A DNA stretch of 7,915 bases from Actinobacteria bacterium RBG_16_64_13 (GTDB lineage Bacteria > Actinomycetota > Thermoleophilia > RBG-16-64-13). The stretch covers positions 239 through 8,153 of the forward strand of contig MELN01000027.1 in the NCBI GenBank assembly GCA_001768675.1, in the 5' to 3' direction. Both the position numbers and the translations under genes were made by a program. Of the stretch, positions 5,544 to 7,915 are shown piece by piece (position 1 is the first letter of the stretch; every line of letters starts with the position of its first letter). The notes below the pieces were generated by a model. That model was not told the origin of the DNA and did not search any database. It worked only from the letters and a program-made list of their open reading frames with translations.

Positions 5544-7493
5544 ATGCAGTTTCCCAACCTGTTCAGCCCCCTGCAGATCGGACGGGTGACCGTACCCAAC
5601 CGCATCTCCTTTTCCGCCCACCTGACGAACCTGTCCAACGACGGGCTGCCCGGCGAACGGCTGGTTCAGTACTTGGCGGCCCGGGCCAGGGGCGGCACGG
5701 GCTTGATCATCACCGAAGAGCAGTCCGTCCACCCCACCGACCGCGCCTACGAGCATCTCATCGAGGCCTTCAGGCCCGACGTCATCCCGGGATACAAGCG
5801 GCTGACGCGTGAGGTCCACACTCAAGACACCCGCATCTTCGCCCAGTTGAACCACAACGGGCAGCAGTGCAGCGGCAGCCTTTCCCGGCTTCCGGTCTGG
5901 GCTCCGTCTCCCATTCCGGACGTACTTTATCGGGAGACGCCGAAGTCCATGGAGATCGAGGACATCCAGGAAGTGATAGAGCACTTCGCCCGCTCCGCCA
6001 TCCACGTCCGCGAGGGCGGCTTCGATGGGGTCGAGCTGCAGTTCGGTCACAGTTCGCTCGCGCGCCAGTTCATGTCGCCGCTCACCAACTTTCGGAGCGA
6101 CGAGTACGGGGGCGACTTCGAGAACCGGCTGCGCTTCGCAATACAGGTGGTAGCCGCGGTCCGCAAAGCGGTAGGCCCCGATTTCACCCTCGGCGTGCGT
6201 CTCTGCGCCGACGAGCTCATCCCCGGAGGGCTCAATCTCGACGATGCCAAACAGATAGCGCAGCGGCTGCAGACTACCGGGCACCTGGACTTCTTCAACC
6301 TGACCCTGGCCACCTTCTACAACCTGTATCTCGTCGGCGGGCCCATGCATCTGCCGCTGGGCTACACGGTCCCGTTGGCGGCCGGCATCAAGCAGGTGGC
6401 CACCCTCCCGGTGTTCGCCACGGGCCGCATCAACGACCCGGCGCTGGCCGAACGGGTGCTGGCCGAGGGGCAGGCGGACATGATCGGGGTGGTGCGCGGG
6501 CAGATAACCGACCCCGACTTTGCCCGCAAGGCCCGGGACGGCCGCACCGAGGAGATCCGGTACTGCATCGCCTGCAATCAGAACTGCTACGGACGTGTGG
6601 GTCTCAACAAGACCATCGGCTGCGTCCAGAACCCCTCGGTGGGTCGAGAAGACACCGAGGGTGAGCATCATCTGAAGCCCGCGCTCGCCAAGAAGCGGGT
6701 AATGGTCGTGGGCGGCGGCCCGGCGGGTATGTGGGCGGCCAAGATCGCCACCCTGCGCGGACACGACGTGATCCTGTACGAGAAAGCCGAGGAACTGGGC
6801 GGCCAGGTGCTCCTGGCGGCCAAGGGAGCCGGCCGGGACGAGTTCGGGGTGATAGTGCGCAACGAGCGCAACCAGTTGGCGCATCTGGCGGTCCCGGTGG
6901 AGCTTGGCGTGGAGGTCACCGCCGAGATGGTGCTCGAGCGGCAGCCGGACGCGGTGATCATCGCCACGGGGTCCAGGCCGAAGGTCAGTCCGGTGGGCGG
7001 CGCCGGCGGTCCGAACATCTTCAACGTGTGGCAGGTGCTGAGCGGAGAGGCGCAACTGGGCGACCGCGTGCTGCTGATCGACTACGACGGCCACCACCAG
7101 GCGACTGCCACGGCTGAGTTTCTCGCGGAGCTCGGCAAGACTGTGCACGTGGTGACTTCGAGCCTCTTTGTGGGGTCGGAATTGGGCCCGTCACAAGATC
7201 TTTACCTTTCCCGGCAAAGACTGCTGCAGAAAGGGGTGACTTTCACCCCCGACTTCGCGGTCATGGAGATCAAAGGGACCGACGTTCACGGCTTCAACGT
7301 GTACTCCAACGTCTGGGATGTGTTCACGGGCTACGACAGCATCGTCACCGCCATGGGTAACGACGCCTATGATGGCCTCTACTTCGCCCTCAAAGGGAAA
7401 GTGCGCGAGCTCTACCGCGTGGGCGACTGTGTGGCGCCCCGCAAAGTCGACATGGCCATCCACGAGGGTTACGTGGCCGGCAAACGGGTGTGA
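5544..7493 (+). CDS. FadH/Old-Yellow-Enzyme-family flavoprotein, mycofactocin-associated (FMN, 4Fe-4S, FAD)
   Basis: This three-part redox protein of 649 residues has the build of 2,4-dienoyl-CoA reductase and trimethylamine dehydrogenase. An FMN-binding TIM barrel (about 1-335) starts with NLFSPLQIGRVTVPNRI and includes QLNHNGQ (101-107) and DEYGGDFENR (186-195). A cluster motif C341-x2-C344-x3-C348-x11-C360 follows. Then comes an FAD/NAD-type Rossmann domain with VVGGGPAGMWAA (388-399), ATGSRPK (474-480) and a final GDCVAPR (627-633). Aligned from memory with E. coli FadH, the proton-donor Tyr position is Ser171 (GHSSLARQF). The partner His loop (IGWHEAR) reads LATFYNL. True dienoyl-CoA reduction is therefore doubtful. 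His169 is kept, as in trimethylamine dehydrogenase, which passes electrons to ETF. Its position between mftC and an ETF subunit fits the FadH/OYE proteins known from some mycofactocin clusters. Its substrate, perhaps reduced mycofactocin, is inference. It overlaps the next gene by four bases. Confidence 0.9.
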   Translation: MQFPNLFSPLQIGRVTVPNRISFSAHLTNLSNDGLPGERLVQYLAARARGGTGLIITEEQSVHPTDRAYEHLIEAFRPDVIPGYKRLTREVHTQDTRIFAQLNHNGQQCSGSLSRLPVWAPSPIPDVLYRETPKSMEIEDIQEVIEHFARSAIHVREGGFDGVELQFGHSSLARQFMSPLTNFRSDEYGGDFENRLRFAIQVVAAVRKAVGPDFTLGVRLCADELIPGGLNLDDAKQIAQRLQTTGHLDFFNLTLATFYNLYLVGGPMHLPLGYTVPLAAGIKQVATLPVFATGRINDPALAERVLAEGQADMIGVVRGQITDPDFARKARDGRTEEIRYCIACNQNCYGRVGLNKTIGCVQNPSVGREDTEGEHHLKPALAKKRVMVVGGGPAGMWAAKIATLRGHDVILYEKAEELGGQVLLAAKGAGRDEFGVIVRNERNQLAHLAVPVELGVEVTAEMVLERQPDAVIIATGSRPKVSPVGGAGGPNIFNVWQVLSGEAQLGDRVLLIDYDGHHQATATAEFLAELGKTVHVVTSSLFVGSELGPSQDLYLSRQRLLQKGVTFTPDFAVMEIKGTDVHGFNVYSNVWDVFTGYDSIVTAMGNDAYDGLYFALKGKVRELYRVGDCVAPRKVDMAIHEGYVAGKRV

Positions 7494-7915
7494 GCAACAG
7501 CGCCGAAACCAGGCTCGGGGCGGTGGCCGCCGGCGCGGTGCCCGCGCGGGCGGGGTACTCGGGCCTGGACGGCACGGGTGCCGCGTCCATCATCCTTGTG
7601 GCGGTCGAACCGTCGGGCGACGGAGAAGCGTCGACCGGCAAGGTGCTGATGACCGAAGGCGCGCGGCTGGCCGGCGAACTCGGCGTGGAGCCGCGCTTCG
7701 TCACCTGGGCTTCGCCGCCGGACCTCGACCTAGCGCCGGTCGCGACCGCGTTGGCCGGTCTGGCCGGCCAGGCGCGGACAGAAGCGGTCATCCTGGCCGA
7801 CACCGACACCGGGCGGCAGCTTGCACCCATGATCGCCCACCGCCTGGGTTCGGGGGCCGTCGTGGGCTGCAGTGACGTGCTTGTGCGCCCAAGGTCAGAC
7901 GGAAGTGGTGGGCCG
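7490..7915 (+). CDS. Electron transfer flavoprotein alpha-subunit-like protein, N-terminal part (runs off the window)
   Basis: Only the first 142 codons are visible and the frame is open to the last base. The segment IILVAVEPSG (about 34-43), then GKVLMTEGARLAGELG (49-64), and the pattern AVILADTDTGRQLAPMIAHR (about 97-116) followed by LGSGAVVGCSDVLV correspond to the N-terminal domain of ETF alpha. There, the Gly-Arg-x-Leu-Ala-Pro motif and the Leu-Gly-x-Gly turn are typical. The FAD-binding C-terminal domain lies beyond the window. ETF alpha/beta dimers carry electrons from flavin dehydrogenases to the membrane ETF:quinone oxidoreductase. The GTG start overlaps the flavoprotein stop by four bases, so translation is coupled and the two proteins probably work together. 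From this start the protein has about 33 Ala/Gly-rich residues before the domain, longer than usual; internal GTG codons at 7523 or 7538 are alternatives. A beta subunit would be expected just downstream. Confidence 0.75.
   Translation, partial: MSNSAETRLGAVAAGAVPARAGYSGLDGTGAASIILVAVEPSGDGEASTGKVLMTEGARLAGELGVEPRFVTWASPPDLDLAPVATALAGLAGQARTEAVILADTDTGRQLAPMIAHRLGSGAVVGCSDVLVRPRSDGSGGP

Noticed and set aside
4562..5812. A 416-codon plus-strand frame across mftC and the flavoprotein start
   Set aside because: It is out of frame with mftC and the flavoprotein, Arg/Pro-rich, and without motifs.
5145..7148. A 667-codon open frame on the minus strand
   Set aside because: It is antisense to the end of mftC and most of the FadH/OYE gene, both of which carry full cofactor motifs. 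Its translation is His/Arg/Gly-rich with no domain, as expected for an antisense shadow in GC-rich DNA.
5544..7493. Calling this gene mftD
   Set aside because: MftD is a lactate-dehydrogenase-like FMN protein of about 400 residues. This protein is 649 residues with a four-Cys cluster and an FAD domain, so it belongs to the FadH/OYE group despite sitting where mftD usually lies.

Overview
The window is GC-rich and almost fully coding, with many GTG and TTG starts backed by clear Shine-Dalgarno sequences. This suggests a high-GC bacterium. An actinobacterium, perhaps a deep-branching lineage, is my best guess from the mycofactocin content, but the sequence alone does not settle the taxon. The core of the window is a mycofactocin (peptide-derived redox cofactor) locus.

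Layout. On the minus strand at the left edge are a partial EamA/DMT-type transporter (1-441, running off the window) and a TetR-family regulator (463-1086), arranged as a two-gene unit. A 144-base divergent control region follows. It holds a near-consensus sigma70-type promoter (TTGACA, 18 bases, TATAGT) and, just downstream of the expected transcription start, an imperfect palindrome that looks like a TetR operator. Everything to the right reads on the plus strand with short gaps or overlaps, so it is probably one long operon: a CocE/NonD-type alpha/beta hydrolase (1231-2935, interrupted by a one-base frameshift near 2450), a zinc-dependent alcohol dehydrogenase (2997-4106), the mycofactocin precursor mftA (4141-4260, 39 residues, ending VDGICGVY), mftB (4247-4531), the radical SAM maturase mftC (4512-5540), a FadH/Old-Yellow-Enzyme-type flavoprotein (5544-7493), and the start of an electron-transfer-flavoprotein alpha subunit (7490 to the window end).

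How the genes may work together (inference). MftB presents the MftA leader to MftC, which oxidatively decarboxylates and crosslinks the C-terminal Val-Tyr. The resulting cofactor would accept electrons from the alcohol dehydrogenase, whose NAD(H) is probably tightly bound. The alcohol might come from the upstream hydrolase. The FadH/OYE flavoprotein and ETF are a plausible route for electrons from reduced mycofactocin to the respiratory chain. The usual neighbours mftD, mftE and mftF are not in the window. The slot after mftC, where mftD sits in mycobacteria, is occupied by the flavoprotein.

Most notable points: a small and easily missed mftA; a hydrolase whose nucleophile Ser is Cys and whose acid Asp appears lost; a frameshift in that hydrolase; an OYE/FadH protein lacking the FadH proton-donor Tyr; and a promoter-operator pair that probably places the whole mycofactocin operon under the local TetR protein. 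No stretch longer than 300 bases lacks a gene. I saw no RNA genes, mobile elements, CRISPR arrays or convincing terminators.
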